64,000 nucleotides of DNA from Colocasia esculenta (Eukaryota > Streptophyta > Magnoliopsida > Alismatales > Araceae), in assembly GCA_014218235.1 (NCBI GenBank), contig CM024755.1, forward strand, positions 81,413,960 to 81,477,959. Reading direction: 5' to 3'. The first letter of the stretch is position 1. Each line of letters opens with the position of its first letter. Shown one piece after another: positions 22,393-35,800 of the stretch. The position numbers were made by a program, and so were the translations under genes. The notes beneath the pieces were generated by a model. The model was not told where the DNA came from. It did not search any database and saw nothing but the letters and a program-made list of their open reading frames with translations.

Positions 22393-23739
22393 CTAGAAGA
22401 TGGGATAACAATAAGCATCTGCATGGATGTGGAGGACAAGGAGGAGCAGCCAGCCAGCCAGCCATATTGGGCATGGTTGTACGTACGTAGGTAATCTGTT
22501 TCAGAGCGCGCAACAAGTCTACACCTGCAACAGCAGCCGATCCCCCAAGAGCGGCGGTGGAAAACTTTAATCACAGAAACCGGGAGTTAGAGATGCGATC
22601 AGCCTTGACCTATGCCTTAATTTCCCTGCAGGCTGTAGAAGAGCAACGGGATCAATATTGGTATATACGTAACGTGATGATGATAGCGTGTTAATTATAC
22701 GGATCAGTTGAGAACTAAACTAGAGAGATATAATTCAGAAATATTACAACGTTTGTTATATTGATCTTTTGTTATATATATATATATATATATATATATG
22801 TTTCATCAGACTTTGCTGTTGTTACAGACACATATATATATATAGTTCAGTCGTTGGTAGCAACCGATCGACCATAGATATCGTCAATTAATCAAGGTAA
22901 TTAACTATAAGCTGCAGTTACAGCTCTCTTCGCCTCTGCCAAGTAGTAGGCAGCTTCAAGTTAATGGCATCGTTGAAAGCCAACTAATGTAGTCAGAGAC
23001 GTCTATGTTCATATTGTTTTTAAATGATTTCACCGCATGCATTTATCTTTCAAGATACCCATCGAGTTAATTGCCGGTTAAAACTGCGCAGGTAAACGTG
23101 TGGAGATTTTTACATATCGGTGTCCTTAGTTTAACCTATTTTCAAATTTATCCCTAGCTCTGATCTTGGTAATACCAACCAAATATATAGCTCCCCAAAG
23201 CCAATCATCGTTCTAATACGAGTCCTCAGTGTCATTTTAGAACGGAGGACTAAAAGAACAAGAATTTAGTTTGGCTCTAGTTAACATTGATCAAAGGTAT
23301 AAATTTACCTTTTACCCTCAAAATATTTAATCTTCAAGATGAAGAAAATGTGAGCCAGAAAGAAAGAGGTCGCAGATAGATGGTGGTGGGTCATGGTGTG
23401 GATCAATACATGTGATAGATAATACTGCACTACTGCTGAGTACATACACAATTAGACCAACAATCTTTGCAGAATACATAGCTGAAAACATCTTTTATGA
23501 TTCAGCAGAGTTCTGCTTCTTTCTACACATCCATTGGTAAGTTGTCGGCGGCAAGCAACTAACCATGACTTATCCAACAAGAAGGAACCATACAGTGCTA
23601 GCTGCACCAAAGTGCTTTAAAGCCAGTGAGAAACAATCGCTTCAAGCTACTACATTGTTAAGGGCAACCTAAATAAGCTATTCAATGAAACTAAGCTATT
23701 AATTAAAGCAGAAGAACACTTGTACACAAGTTTGCCAAT
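22393..23739. other. Intergenic region between converging genes
   Basis: Contains the 3' UTRs of both genes and a (TA)n microsatellite at about 22773-22799, with a shorter one near 22830. No ORF or RNA gene was seen. Confidence 0.6.
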
Positions 23740-23825
23740 GATTAGCTCTGAAGCAGGGTTGATCATCTTCTGGGCTAAATCTGATTAGCTCTGAAGCAGG
23801 GTTGATCATCTTCTGGGCTAAATTC
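23740..23825. repeat. 43-bp tandem duplication at the THO3 stop codon
   Basis: GATTAGCTCTGAAGCAGGGT... occurs at 23740 and again at 23783, nearly identical. The second copy abuts and overlaps by one base the TAG stop of THO3 (minus strand, 23827-23825), so the duplication lies in its proximal 3' UTR. Confidence 0.9.
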
Positions 23826-23859
23826 TAGGCACTCTCGAAGCCAAATATTCGGAATGTAC
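23825..23859 (-). CDS. THO3: THO3 terminal exon
   Basis: 35 bp. Acceptor TTTTGCAG. Encodes GTFRIFGFESA and the TAG stop, the normal C-terminus of the family. Confidence 0.93.
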
Positions 23860-26800
23860 CTGCAAAATGGATTAAATGGTTCAGCCCCTTAAGAGGGAAA
23901 GGGGAAAAAAAAAAGACAATTTAGGCGCTAATGCTGGAGAGCCAGGAAACCAAGTAAATGACAAGGATAATGCCATAGCCCAACTTGTTCTAGATTACCA
24001 TGGATGTCACCAGACGGCAAAACGAATTTAACCTTTTATGACAACCCTGTGTTTCCAACATGAGTTAAACGCAGAAGGTACCTTCATCAGCCTGGTACTT
24101 GTTCTTGTCATCTCCAGCATAAGCAAGTAAATTGTACTTCGGATTCCATTCAACACTATTCATTGGAGCCTTACATGGAATTTGGTACACTGATCGCCCA
24201 GTCTGAATGTCAGACTAAAACAAAGAAACAAAGGAACAATGAGATACCAAACCATTAATGATTGGTTTCACGAAGGCCGTTACCCTTCCAAGGAAGAATG
24301 TAAAAAACTAAGAACATACTATATCGACATATGCATCTTCACTTCCTGAAGCAATGTATTCACCGGTGTAATTAAAACTGACCGTCCTTACAGGCCATCT
24401 GAAATGCAAGAGAATATCCTATCACTATCACATAATAAATGAAGATCCCTGACTCAAGAAAGAGGATTATAGAAAACAAAAGAAAAGTCCATGGAACAAA
24501 CTGAAGATTTGTAAATGTTCGGATGCAGAGCATCTCTTTCATATCCCAGAGGCTTGAAAGAGAATCAGCACTCCCAACAGCAAAGTATCTGCAAATGTGA
24601 GGGAGTTAAAATACAAAAGTCAAGCCCACTGAGAACTCTGCAACTGGACTAGAAAAAAAAAAGGAAAAAAAAAGAAGAAGCAATCCCAAGGAATAAACAA
24701 TGAGGATATAGAAAATTGCATTAGGTGCTTTTCACTTTCCAGATTGCACATGGATTCCGAGTTAACTGATTAATGAAGCCACAGACAAGCAAAACTGTTG
24801 CTATGTCATGTTTCTAATATGCAGGGCGCACATACTCATTGAGGTTTTGCTCTAGTGATTGATCTCAACTCTTGTTGGTCTTTATTCTGTGCAACCAGGA
24901 AATGACATTCCTCCCCACGTTGAAAATGCTTGTTTGAAGTATTTGGAAAAATGTTTTAACAATAACATTCAGGAAGAGGTACAGTGAGAGATGTGCCAGT
25001 CATTTTGTCCTACCCATGTGTCTTTCAGGCTCAATCAACTGCATAATATGCGTGCAATAATTTGCTTTCTTGGCAACACTAGCTACACAGAGATTCAATA
25101 AATTGCTAGAACAATACAGTCTCAAAACACTAGCATATTCAAGGCAATGGATGACAGGTCCACCAAGTCCAGCAGACCAGAAAAAAGCGGAGTTGCTTAT
25201 CTGGCAAGCTCGGGCACAACCATATAAACCAGTGTTAGAGGTGGAGTTAAAAAATAGTTTTTGCATAAAATTCTAGCATTTTTGTTTAAGCTTTTGCATT
25301 TAACTCCAACCACTTGATAGAAATCTTTGGTAGAAAAAGATTCATGTAGCCGATCCCAAATAATGGGATAAGACTCTGATGATGATGATGATTTAATTCC
25401 AGCATTTACGCGGCTTTGTTGAGCATGACACAGAACAACTGACTGTGAATACCATATTGTCTGACTAATGAAGCACTGTCAGATAACTTGAAGGAATGAC
25501 ACGATGGAAGAAGTATGAACTTCCCAGAAGGACAACCCATCTGGCTTCACATAAGCAAAAAATGATTGGCAGGAGAGTCAGAGGATTGTAAGGCATGAAG
25601 GTTGAGTAGGAAACCGAGATAAGAGGAGGAAATCACCTGAACTACAAATGATGAAGCACCATGGAAACAAACACCAGAAACCAGCTGTAAAACTGGCATA
25701 ACATGTCCATAAGTGTTGGGAACCCCACTGGTTAATACCCTCTATCATCTACTTCTTGTGTTGATTGATCCTACTGACCTAGGAATCCCATCTGAACCAT
25801 GTTTTCATAAAGATCATTTATCAAGTCTCAAATGCTACAGCTCACATTTGATCTGACAAGCATGAACAAGAATGATTTTGAAATGTTAAAGCTTAAAGGA
25901 AAATATTACTGGGATCAATATGAGCCTAACAAATCCACCCAACAAAATTAACTAACTTACTAATGTCAACTACCAAATAAATAAAATACGTCATTTATAC
26001 ATCCTTAACCAAAGTAACCAACTGTAAAAGTACTCCAAAAAAAAAAAGTTTTGAAAGTGGACGGCACCGGGTGTATATATTAAGAAAGAGAGAGAATATA
26101 CAAGTATAGATGGGCCAAAAAAACCAAGAAAGGAGCCTCCACAGCACCTATACAATTAGCCAACACCAAGAAGGTGTAAAACACACTACCCTTCCAAAAC
26201 ACCCAAAAGAGGAGACAAGGATGAATTTACATTAGATAAATTAGCTGCCCAAAGATGAATTCGCATTAGACAAATTGACTACCCATTCCTTCACTCTATG
26301 CAAAACAAAATGGAGCAATGTCTCCACCGACCGCGACTCCCTCCCGAATATGTGGTAGTTACGTTCCCCCCACATCGCCCATAAAGTGGCATGAAGGATG
26401 AGCCACCAAACAATGTTGTCTGCCTTGAGGAATCAATGTCTATGCCAATCCTTAAACAATGAGGCAACATCACCCAGTAAATTGATAGGTCTTCTGGTCT
26501 TCTGCACAATATCCCTCCAAACCCCTGAGAATAGGAGTAGCCCACAAAAAAAGGTGATCTAAAGACTCATCCTAAACTCCATACAAACAGCAAGTCAGGT
26601 CCAAGTCAAGCAAAAAATGGCTTAATCTATCCCTCATGGGAAGCCTCCCTTGAGTAATCCTCCACATAAGGACCTTAACCTTACGAGAGCTGACCGGTTT
26701 CCACACTTCCTGCAAGGAGGCAAATCGAGCACCCCCATATGAGCAAGCATTATACGCTGTCTTGACTAAGAAGGCTCCTCCCTTCTCCCATCTCCAGATC

Positions 26801-29800
26801 CATACATTCTCCCTATCTTGTAAGTGAAAAGAAAGTATATATAGCTCATCAGGAACTGCTCGTCTAAAGATAGGAGCCCAGGCAACTCCCGGGAGTTGAT
26901 GATCAAAAGCCTGTGCCACAGAAGCTAGGGGATCCACCAAAATGGTAAAAGGATAGGGGAACAAGGACTCCAAGGTGAAGTCCCCGAACCACTTGTCTTT
27001 CCATAAGAGGCATTTCTAGCCATCCCCTAACTTCACTCGAACTTTAGAAGTGATAAGAACTCTATAGGAGAGAACACCCCGCCTGATGGGGAAGACCCTA
27101 GAAGAAGGGTAGTAGCAGCACTTAATGACCTCGGACTAAAGTCCAGCTTCTCCTTTGCTCAGTCTTGAAACACATTTACTCAATAGAGCCATGTTGAAGT
27201 TGTTGACATTCTTCAGCCCCAAGCCACCCAGTTTCTTGGGAAGTGCAATCCTACCCCAGAAAATATCATGTCATGCTCTAGTCTTGTCTCCAGACCCATG
27301 CCAAAAGAATCTACACTGAATAGTGCAGCTTCCTAGCCATTGATATAGGAATGTGAAAGGCAGAGAGAAAATAAACAGGTAGAGTGTCCAACACCGATGA
27401 ACATAAAGTGAGACGGCCCCCAAGAGATAATAATCTCGCTTTCCATCCCGCAAGCCTAGATTTATGTCTCTAAATGATGGGTCTCCAGTCAACATAGCAT
27501 AGGGTCCCTGTGGAAAGAGGAAGGCCAAGATAAGAGTTAGGGAAAGCACCAATAGCATAACCCAACAATGTAGCTGCCCTCCATAAAATTCTCTCCTCTA
27601 AATTCACCCCAACCAAAATAATTTTACAAAAGTTAACCTTCAGCCCATAGCCTCCTGAGGTAGCTCCAGCAAAAATCTTGCCATAGCATAAGACTAACCC
27701 CCATCTTCCAAGAATAAGATAATGTCATCAACATACCGAAGATGGAAGATGATGGGGCCCTCCTTACCCACTAAAAAGCCTCTAACTAAACCAACCATCT
27801 TAGCCATTAGCCACACCCTGCTAATCACACTAACCACTAGCACAAACAGAAGGGGGGAGAGGGGTTGTAATACCTTAGCTTCCGGCTTCCTGTTTTGGAT
27901 TTTGGGTGACTGGCTTCTAACGCGTTCGGTGTGGGCGATGTGTTACTGACGCATCAATAGGGTCTGACGCGTTAGTCACCAATCGATTCCCTGTCGCGTC
28001 CGCTAGGCAAGATGCGTTCATCGCCAATCATTTCTTGTTGCGCCCGGTCAGCAGAACACGTTAGTCTTCTCTTGGAGGTCGTCTAACATTTGTCACTATG
28101 GCAGGTGTGTCAGTACGACATGTCTGGTTGTCGCGGCCGTCCGTGCGGACGCATTGGTGTCGCGGCAGAGGAACTTGACGCGTTAAGGTTGTTGACGCGG
28201 TAGGTCGCTCTAATGCGTTTTGGGTGCCGAAGGCTTATAGCCTTGGTCGGCACTGTTCTTCCTCTTCTTCCCCTTTCCTCCCCTCTGACGGGAGCTTTCT
28301 CCTCCTCTCTTCCCTTTTTGTGTTTGAGATGTGTTGTGGTGTCGTGCGGCTTGTGTGAAGCGAGGAGGAGGTGGCCATTCACACGAGAAGAGAACCGCCT
28401 GGTGCCTGATATTCACCTGTGAAGAAAAACATCAGTTCCCCACCATAATGGAAGAAATGGAGTCGACCCTTCTACTTCCTAAAGCAATTTTCTGAAAGTA
28501 TGCTATGTTCTTGTCCCGCTCTTCGATTCATCTGTCTTTGAATCTCTATTTTCGATATATTTTCTCCCTGGCCAACACCTTATTAAATTGACTTCTCATG
28601 GAGTCCCTAGTTGCCCTGTCTTCCTCATCCATAAGCCATACTTCCTTCAAGCTATCAAGAGCTGAAAGGTGATAATGTTGTCCTTCAACACCCTACCAGG
28701 AAGGGATTTACCAGCTCCCCAAGAGTGTAGAAGATGAACAGTCTGCTTAAGCTTCTTCACCAATTGTGCCTATAGCAGAAGAACTGGACACCAATCTGCT
28801 CCAAACCCCTAAAACAAACTGGAGGAAATCTAACTCCTTGAGCCAGACCTACTCAAACCTAAAGTCAATAGATTTGTCGTGCTGCCCTGAAGTCTTCAAC
28901 AAAATGGGCTTGTGATCTAAGATAGTTCTTGTCAATTCGACCACTTGGGCTAGTGGAAAGTGGTTCTTCGAGTGAATGAAGACTAGAAACATGTCCAATC
29001 TAGAGCAAATCGCATCAGCTCTCATAATGGACAAAGTGTATGCTACCTACGACATACCTTAAGTCCACCAGAGCTACCTCTTATATGAAGTGAGAGAAAT
29101 CTTTTGTCCTCCTTGTCTTAGCAAAGTCACCAGTCCTCTCTCCATCTGTAGTCACCACATTGAAATCACCTTTAATGCACCACGTATGCCCCGAGGAAGA
29201 ATGCAACTATAACAACTCCTAAATCTGCCACTTCTCTTCTCCCCCCTTGTGGACCATACACACCAGTGAAGTCCCAAGAAATGTCATCCCTAATAGATCT
29301 AAAGTGTAGAGAGATTGTCCATCTAGTAATGACCCTCTCCTGAGCATGGAAAGCAATCTTGCGATATCTTGGGAGAATCTCGGTCTCGGCGCCTTCCCGA
29401 GAAACGAGAAGGCCAGATGAGTAGTCAGGGTTAGGATCCTCTAAAGCCAGGGTTGTCAGGATCCTCTTATTTACCTAAATATCATTTAAGTAAATGTTAA
29501 TATTTGTAGTTTCATTTACTTAAGATATTACGTGTAAATAAGGAAGTACCCCCATTTGAATCTACTAAAAATATCACAAAAATCATATCTCATACTAATA
29601 AAAAGTCAACTCTCTCATCTAAGAAGAAAACGCGATTTTGATGATTCTATCAAAATAACGTCTTTCTAATCTCTCATAATTTGGTCTATCTAAACATTTC
29701 ATAATTCAAATAAATCTAATAAAACACTAAACATTGAAAATTCGGTGAAAAAATCAAATGTGTATATAACTTCTCCAAGGGAGCCACTCTCCTACTGACA

Positions 29801-32800
29801 ACAACTAAGTCCTAGCCATGGTCCACTGTGATGTTCAGATAAATAAGACATTTTGCCATGGGTTCCCATGTCATGAATTTTTTTTTTATGCTTAAAGTAA
29901 AACTCTATAGATTGAAAAGTGAAAACGCACATCCTGAATCCCAATTCCAACACTCTTATTGTATGACATATGTGACGCCATCCTTGGATGAAACTTAAGA
30001 ATGTATAGAATTATCTATGTTCCTTAAGGAATTATCTATGTGAACCTATGTGATCCAGACTTTTATGTTATTCTGATCTCCCGAGATCTTACCGAGATCT
30101 CTCCAAGATCTCTTCTCTTTGACCCTCTCGAGACGAAGCCGAGATCCGATATAGCAAACATTGCTCCTGAGAAAACTCCACCTCAAAGGGGTTACAAAGA
30201 ATCAAGATCCCCCCCTCCCCAACCTACCCACTACTAGAAAGCCAATAACGTGCGACAATCTTACGCTCCCCTCCCCACTTAGTCTCTTTAGGCATAAGAT
30301 GTCTACCATCCACCTCTTGATAAGCTCCCTCACAGCCCTCCTCTTCTCCACCCCTCCTAACACCCTAACATTTCATGAAATGATCCTCATTAATGACCAG
30401 AGTTTGGGCCCTCCTCCTCTTCCCCTCCTAACTGCTCTTGCCCGCTCTACTTTGACATCTCTCCTCTCCACTGATGCTAGCGCCCTACCTCTTGTTTATC
30501 TTGGAGAATGCTCCCCTCAAGTCTTTTTCAGCCCCCTCAAAAGACATGCCCACTTATTCCGCCACCCCCTTGGCATGCTGTATGACTAAAAGTTCCACCT
30601 TACTCAGTAGCTCCCGAACCTCATCATATCCCACCATACTCCTTCCCCTGATCTCCACCCCTTCAAGCACCTCTTGAACATCCCCTACTAGTATGTGAAC
30701 CCCAGTCTCAGTCTCCCCTCTTGTCTCTATATCCCCCTATTGAAGGATAACCTTCCAGGACTTGAGTGAGGATGGCATGCCTCTGTGTCATCACTGCGAA
30801 CGGCCATAAGGGGTAGCTCCCCTATTGAGATGGGGCCCCTAGGGTCTCCCAATGGCCAAGAAACCCTGTCCTCTAAAGGTTGGTCATGATCTTCCTCGCA
30901 AAAACCGAAACATACCGTCGGAGTAGCTGGCATTTACACTTCGCCAATCCATAGGGCCACCGAAGATGAGAGGGGCGATCGGTCCCTAGCTTCTGCAACC
31001 CCCAGGGAGAAGGAAGTCGCGCCCAAACGACAAATGAGGCCAGCGAGGGAGAGTTTGGGATGCAGTGTAGGCTGCTGCACAGATGGCCCTGGAGCTTTCT
31101 CTTCGCCAACCCGCTGGGCTACCAGAGACGAGAGAGGCAATCAATCCCCAACAACTGCATCCCTTAGGGAGGAGGAAGATGCATCTGAATGGAAAAGGAG
31201 ACCGACGAGGGAGACATCGAGCCAAGATCGAGGCCACTGTAGAGACGACAGAGGTCGTTGTAAGGCAGCCTGGCCACAAGAGCTTGGAGGCTTGAATGAG
31301 CAAGAAAGATGCATAGATCCAAGTCCGTTCGGGCCCAATACCCCCGCACTTTGGATTCGAGTAAGTTATGGGTCCGCAGAGACCCAATAATCCTTGCGAG
31401 ACCCCCAGGACAGGTTTGCGACGACCCGTTAATGGCCGGGTGGGATCCCAAAGTGGAACTCTTTGGTTCTCTCTCCTGGATTGGCAGTCTAACTTTTGAA
31501 GTTTGATGGGTGGGGAGATGCCCTAATTCTTTCAGCACCCGGCAAGGATCTCTACCCCTATTATGCAACCAGACTCGGACGGCCAAGGGTTCCCCATCCA
31601 TCACGAAGGTGATGACCACGAGAATATCCCCCAGCGAAGGCACCACGATCCTCACAACCATAAAGGTTCGAGAGGTAAAATGGATTAGCTCTGGGCACCC
31701 TTGCAACCTCCCCTCCGAACAGGTGCACCCCAAAGGATATTCCCTCGTCATACATGAGCAAAGGGACCCTCTCCAAGATGACATCGCACATGCCTACCCC
31801 AGAGCTCGGAAAGGTTCCACGTCTATATGACCATTTGCCTAGCCAAAGAAGGGTATTGTCGACCACGAGGACACCTGTCCCCACCAACTTCTCCACCAAA
31901 AGCTCCTATGCATCCTCCACCAAGAACACATTAGGGTAGACTTTAGACACCTCCCAGCGGTCCCCCTAGTCTGCACTTGATGTCCTCCGCGTGGATCCTC
32001 CCTCCTCCAGAATCGCACACAAGCATCTCCGCAGATGTTCCGCCTTCTTCCTCAAAAGCTCCTCAGGAAAGCTCCTAACCTCCACTGCCCCCTTGTTTCC
32101 CACAATCGCACCCTGTTCCTTGAGAGCGACCTTCACCATCTCCACATACAACTTGCCCCGTGTTGGCCTCCCGACAAGTTGCGACCTTCGCCAACGTTGG
32201 ATATGAGCAGCTAATATGCCCCCTTCTCCCATATCGGGAACAAGTCAACTAGAGACCTAACCCAGTCGAAGAGCCTCGCCATCGATGGCCCCCGCCTCCT
32301 AGTGGGACGCGGTCAGCCCCCGATGGCAGAGCCATTCGCAGAGCTTCTCTCTTTAGAAAGTCCAAGAGAGAGACTCTTCTAAAACGTACTCCAAAAACTA
32401 AACTATTATGAACTAGAACTAGATAAATCTAAGTGGTTCTCCTAAGAGTTTCTTGATCTTGGAGTGTCAGCCTGTTAGGGACTATTCTTTAAGACTGATT
32501 GGTCAAGGAGTTTTGTGATGGGCAGTTTTTTAAGGTGCTGCTATTGCACCTCCTGCTTCTGATGTGCCTAGCTAGACATCTTACATTTATTGTTTTTCCC
32601 ATTGTATTAACTTCCATATTTATCTCCTATTATCAATGCTTAGTACATCTTTTAATGAATAGCATTATTTTTTCATAATCATGTGCTAAATGACTATATC
32701 ACCTTGTACCCTTTATGAACTTGAGATTTAATTTTGAGAAATGCTTCTGACTTCGCTGGCTGGTAAATAAGCTGAAGTAGATTGCTTGCGCGCAATTGTA

Positions 32801-35800
32801 TTGGGCTACCTCACGTCCACATAGGCATGATGCGTGGTGGTGGCACTGTGGCAGCGTGGAGGTGCAGCGGCAGGTAGCTGGCGACGATGACTGGCATAAA
32901 TAGCTCCTTTATACTGACAAATAACTCATTTACACTGGCAAATAGCTCCTTTGCACTGACAAATAGCTCTGGTCGATGTCCGACAAAAGAGCTATTTGCC
33001 ATTGTAAATGAGCTATTTGTTAGTTGCCGGACACTAGATGTTGGCCACGGATTGCCGGTCGCCGACCATTGCCAGTGTCTGCTGCCGTTGCTGCCTACCT
33101 CCCTCTGCCATGTCACACGGCACGTCAGCCTCCCCCTCCCCCCACCCACACACACACACAAACAATCTGGCTAGGATTTGCTACTCAACCAGTCAGGTAG
33201 CTAGCATTTCTCTTTAATTTTATAGTAAGTCATTTAATTATCACCTTAATCAAGATGCAAATCCTATTGGGCTTTTTAACCTCTTTCAGGTATTGTCAAA
33301 CTGATAAAGGTAATAACTCTGATCAATGTGGTGATAAGCAGAGAGCCAAGTAGTTTTGTCAAATTTTATTTCATTATAAACCTTAGTTTTTTATGTAACC
33401 TTAGTTTTTTATGTACCTTTATCAAACCTTAGTACACTGTAAACAATAGTTTTTGATGTACTTTGGAGTTGTCACTTTCAGTTAAAGATGTGTAGTTGAT
33501 ATATATCAATTATTTACTGGTCGGCATTAGTCTGTTATTAAGTTCTAGCAAATGCATCTGTAAGATTTATATTGCGATTGAGACTTGTACTATGCTAGTG
33601 ATATTTTCTGTTAACTGAGAATTTATATTTTCAAGATCATTCTTGTTCATGCAGTTAGCTTTTGACTTCTTAATGACTATTGATGTCATGTCTCAGATAT
33701 GTCAAATCTTGGCTTAACATTAGTGAATCAATAGATGAGGACTATGTCAATTGTTCCTACAAAGGTTGGGCAGTTTGACTTAAACTCCCAAAAAAAACAG
33801 CAATTCTGTGTAATATTGTGTAAGTGAACCAATATCAAATTTGGTCCTAGCTAAATAACTGGTCTCGTAATTCTGAACCTAAGAAAAGGACTTGATTTGA
33901 ATTCAAAGCACCGGTCACTACCAATTTTTATTGCAAGACAGAGGTAGTACAATCGGGGGAGAGGAGAGGTTCCTCGACATCAATTCACTGGATGTGGAAC
34001 AGAAGTTCCATGTAAGTCCCTTAAAATGCCACTTTAAGTCCAAGTGATCCACTAGAGAGAGTGAAAAACATCAAGCCATAAATCCCAAACCCAAAGGATT
34101 CTTTTGGGCCCAATATTTCTACATGCTTCCTCATATAAAACCTTTTAAGATGTGCTGACCAAAATGTACACTTGAGTCTAGAATCTTGGGTACCCAGCAA
34201 CTTAAAGCAAGTGTGGATCAAGGCACCATCATCTACATCCTTTATCAAAGTTTAAGGTCACATTTTCTTCTATCACTTGGCACAGAAGAACCTTGCTGAG
34301 AACCAAAAACTGAAACAAGGTTACCCCTATCTCAAAAGAACATATGATCATGGAACCAAAAGCAGACCAAATTGAACCAGGACCATTCAACCACCAGAAC
34401 TGGCTGGAGCTGGTCTGGTTCCAATAAAGGAGGAAACTGGCCAGAATCAGCCCTGGAACCAGAAGGAAATTGGAAACAGCCAGAGTTGATCCAGTTTTGG
34501 AACCAGTTTTTAAATCCTTGCACATGATATGCACCCATGCTTATTGCTTACGTCGTTATATAATTTGAATGTGGAAGGACATACTTGTTGAACCCGAAAA
34601 ATATCGGGGCTTAAACGAACCCCGGGCGATAAATATGCCCTGGGGGAACCGGGAACAAACCCCCGGTCTCCCCCGCTCGGACGTCAGAAACAGACAAGTC
34701 CGAGTACTCGCGCCGAACCGGGGTAACCCGGAGGCGAGAAACCCGAAAAGTCTTCGTCGGCGAAGAGCACGTACTTCGGGTGTCAGAAAATCCACGTTCG
34801 GAGCGGAGCTCGAAGTCGCGCCTGAAGCCGAAGGGTTCCGGGAGACCAAATGCACGTGCCTCCAGAAAACGGGGACAAACGCACGTGGGACGGCCGAGGA
34901 AGCACAGGCGGTGCACGGATGCACGTGCGCGGCACGGCCGTCGACCAACGAACCAACCACGGGAGGCCCACAGAGCTCTCTCCCAAATCTTCTCCCGGAT
35001 AGTGCGGAGAAAATGACGGGAGGCCCCACTTATATAGGTGGTGGGCCAAAGGAGGCCCCAAGGGGGGCGCCGGTTAGCCCCCTTGCCAGTGAGGGGGGGG
35101 CCGCCGGTTCGGCCCCCCGCGCCCGCTCAGGGGGGCTGCCGGTTAGCCCCCCCTCGCCAGTGCCGGTTCGGCCCCCCCGCGCCTGCACAGGGGGGCGCCG
35201 GTTAGCCCCCCTCGCCAGTGAGGGGGGCCGCCGGTTCGCCCCCCCCTGCGCGCCTGCAGGGGGGCCGCCGGTTCGGCCCCGCCAGCAGGGGGCGCGTCGG
35301 TTCGCCCCCCCCCCCCCCGCCAGCAAGGGGGGCCGCCGGTTCGGCCCCCTGGCGCAGGGGGGCCGCCGGTTCGGCCCCGCCAGCAGGGGGGCGCGCCGGT
35401 TCGGCCCCTCCGCCAGCAAGGGGGCGCCGGTTCGGACCCCGCGCCAGCAGGGAGGGCCGCCGGTCAGGCCCCCTGACTGGCGGCCCCCCCTCCGCCAGTC
35501 TGCCCCGTCTCCAGCACCCTCGCAGGTTCGCGCCCAGCCTCGGCGCTCGCGCTCGCCCTCGACGCTCGTGCCCGCGACACCTCCGCCTGGGAGGGTACCC
35601 CGCCGGTATGCCCCCCACGAATCCTATAAATAGGGGGGCATACCCCATTTGCAAACACACGCCATTCGGCCTACAGACACGCGATTCAGCCCAGAAAAAA
35701 GGCGACTCTCGGCCAGAAAAACGCCGCACCCACACATCGCGCCTTCAAACCGCTTCAACTGGTCCGTGCGTGAGCTTATATAGGCCGCACGTGTCGGGAA

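Larger units (their letters stand above)
26048..32385 (-). mobile_element. Degenerate L1-type LINE in a THO3 intron
   Basis: A 12-bp direct repeat, GTACTCCAAAAA, flanks it (26030-26041 and 32386-32397). On the minus strand the order is the ORF1 region (32.3-30.5 kb), AP-endonuclease (30.39-28.85 kb), the 3' part of RT (27.87-27.1 kb), zf-RVT (26.97-26.57 kb) and a 3' UTR. Many stops and frameshifts make it inactive. The roughly 1 kb of ORF2 that should join the linker to the RT core is missing and replaced by foreign sequence at 27866-28415. No clean poly-A tail is visible at the 3' end (near 26048). Confidence 0.8.

Noticed and set aside
26030..26047. Poly-A tail of the LINE
   Set aside because: The A run is on the plus strand, while the LINE is on the minus strand; most of it belongs to the target-site duplication.
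27866..28415. Clean solo LTR with 5-bp duplication
   Set aside because: Flanks GGGGT and CCTGT do not match, and neighbouring LINE sequence is missing, so a simple insertion is not supported.
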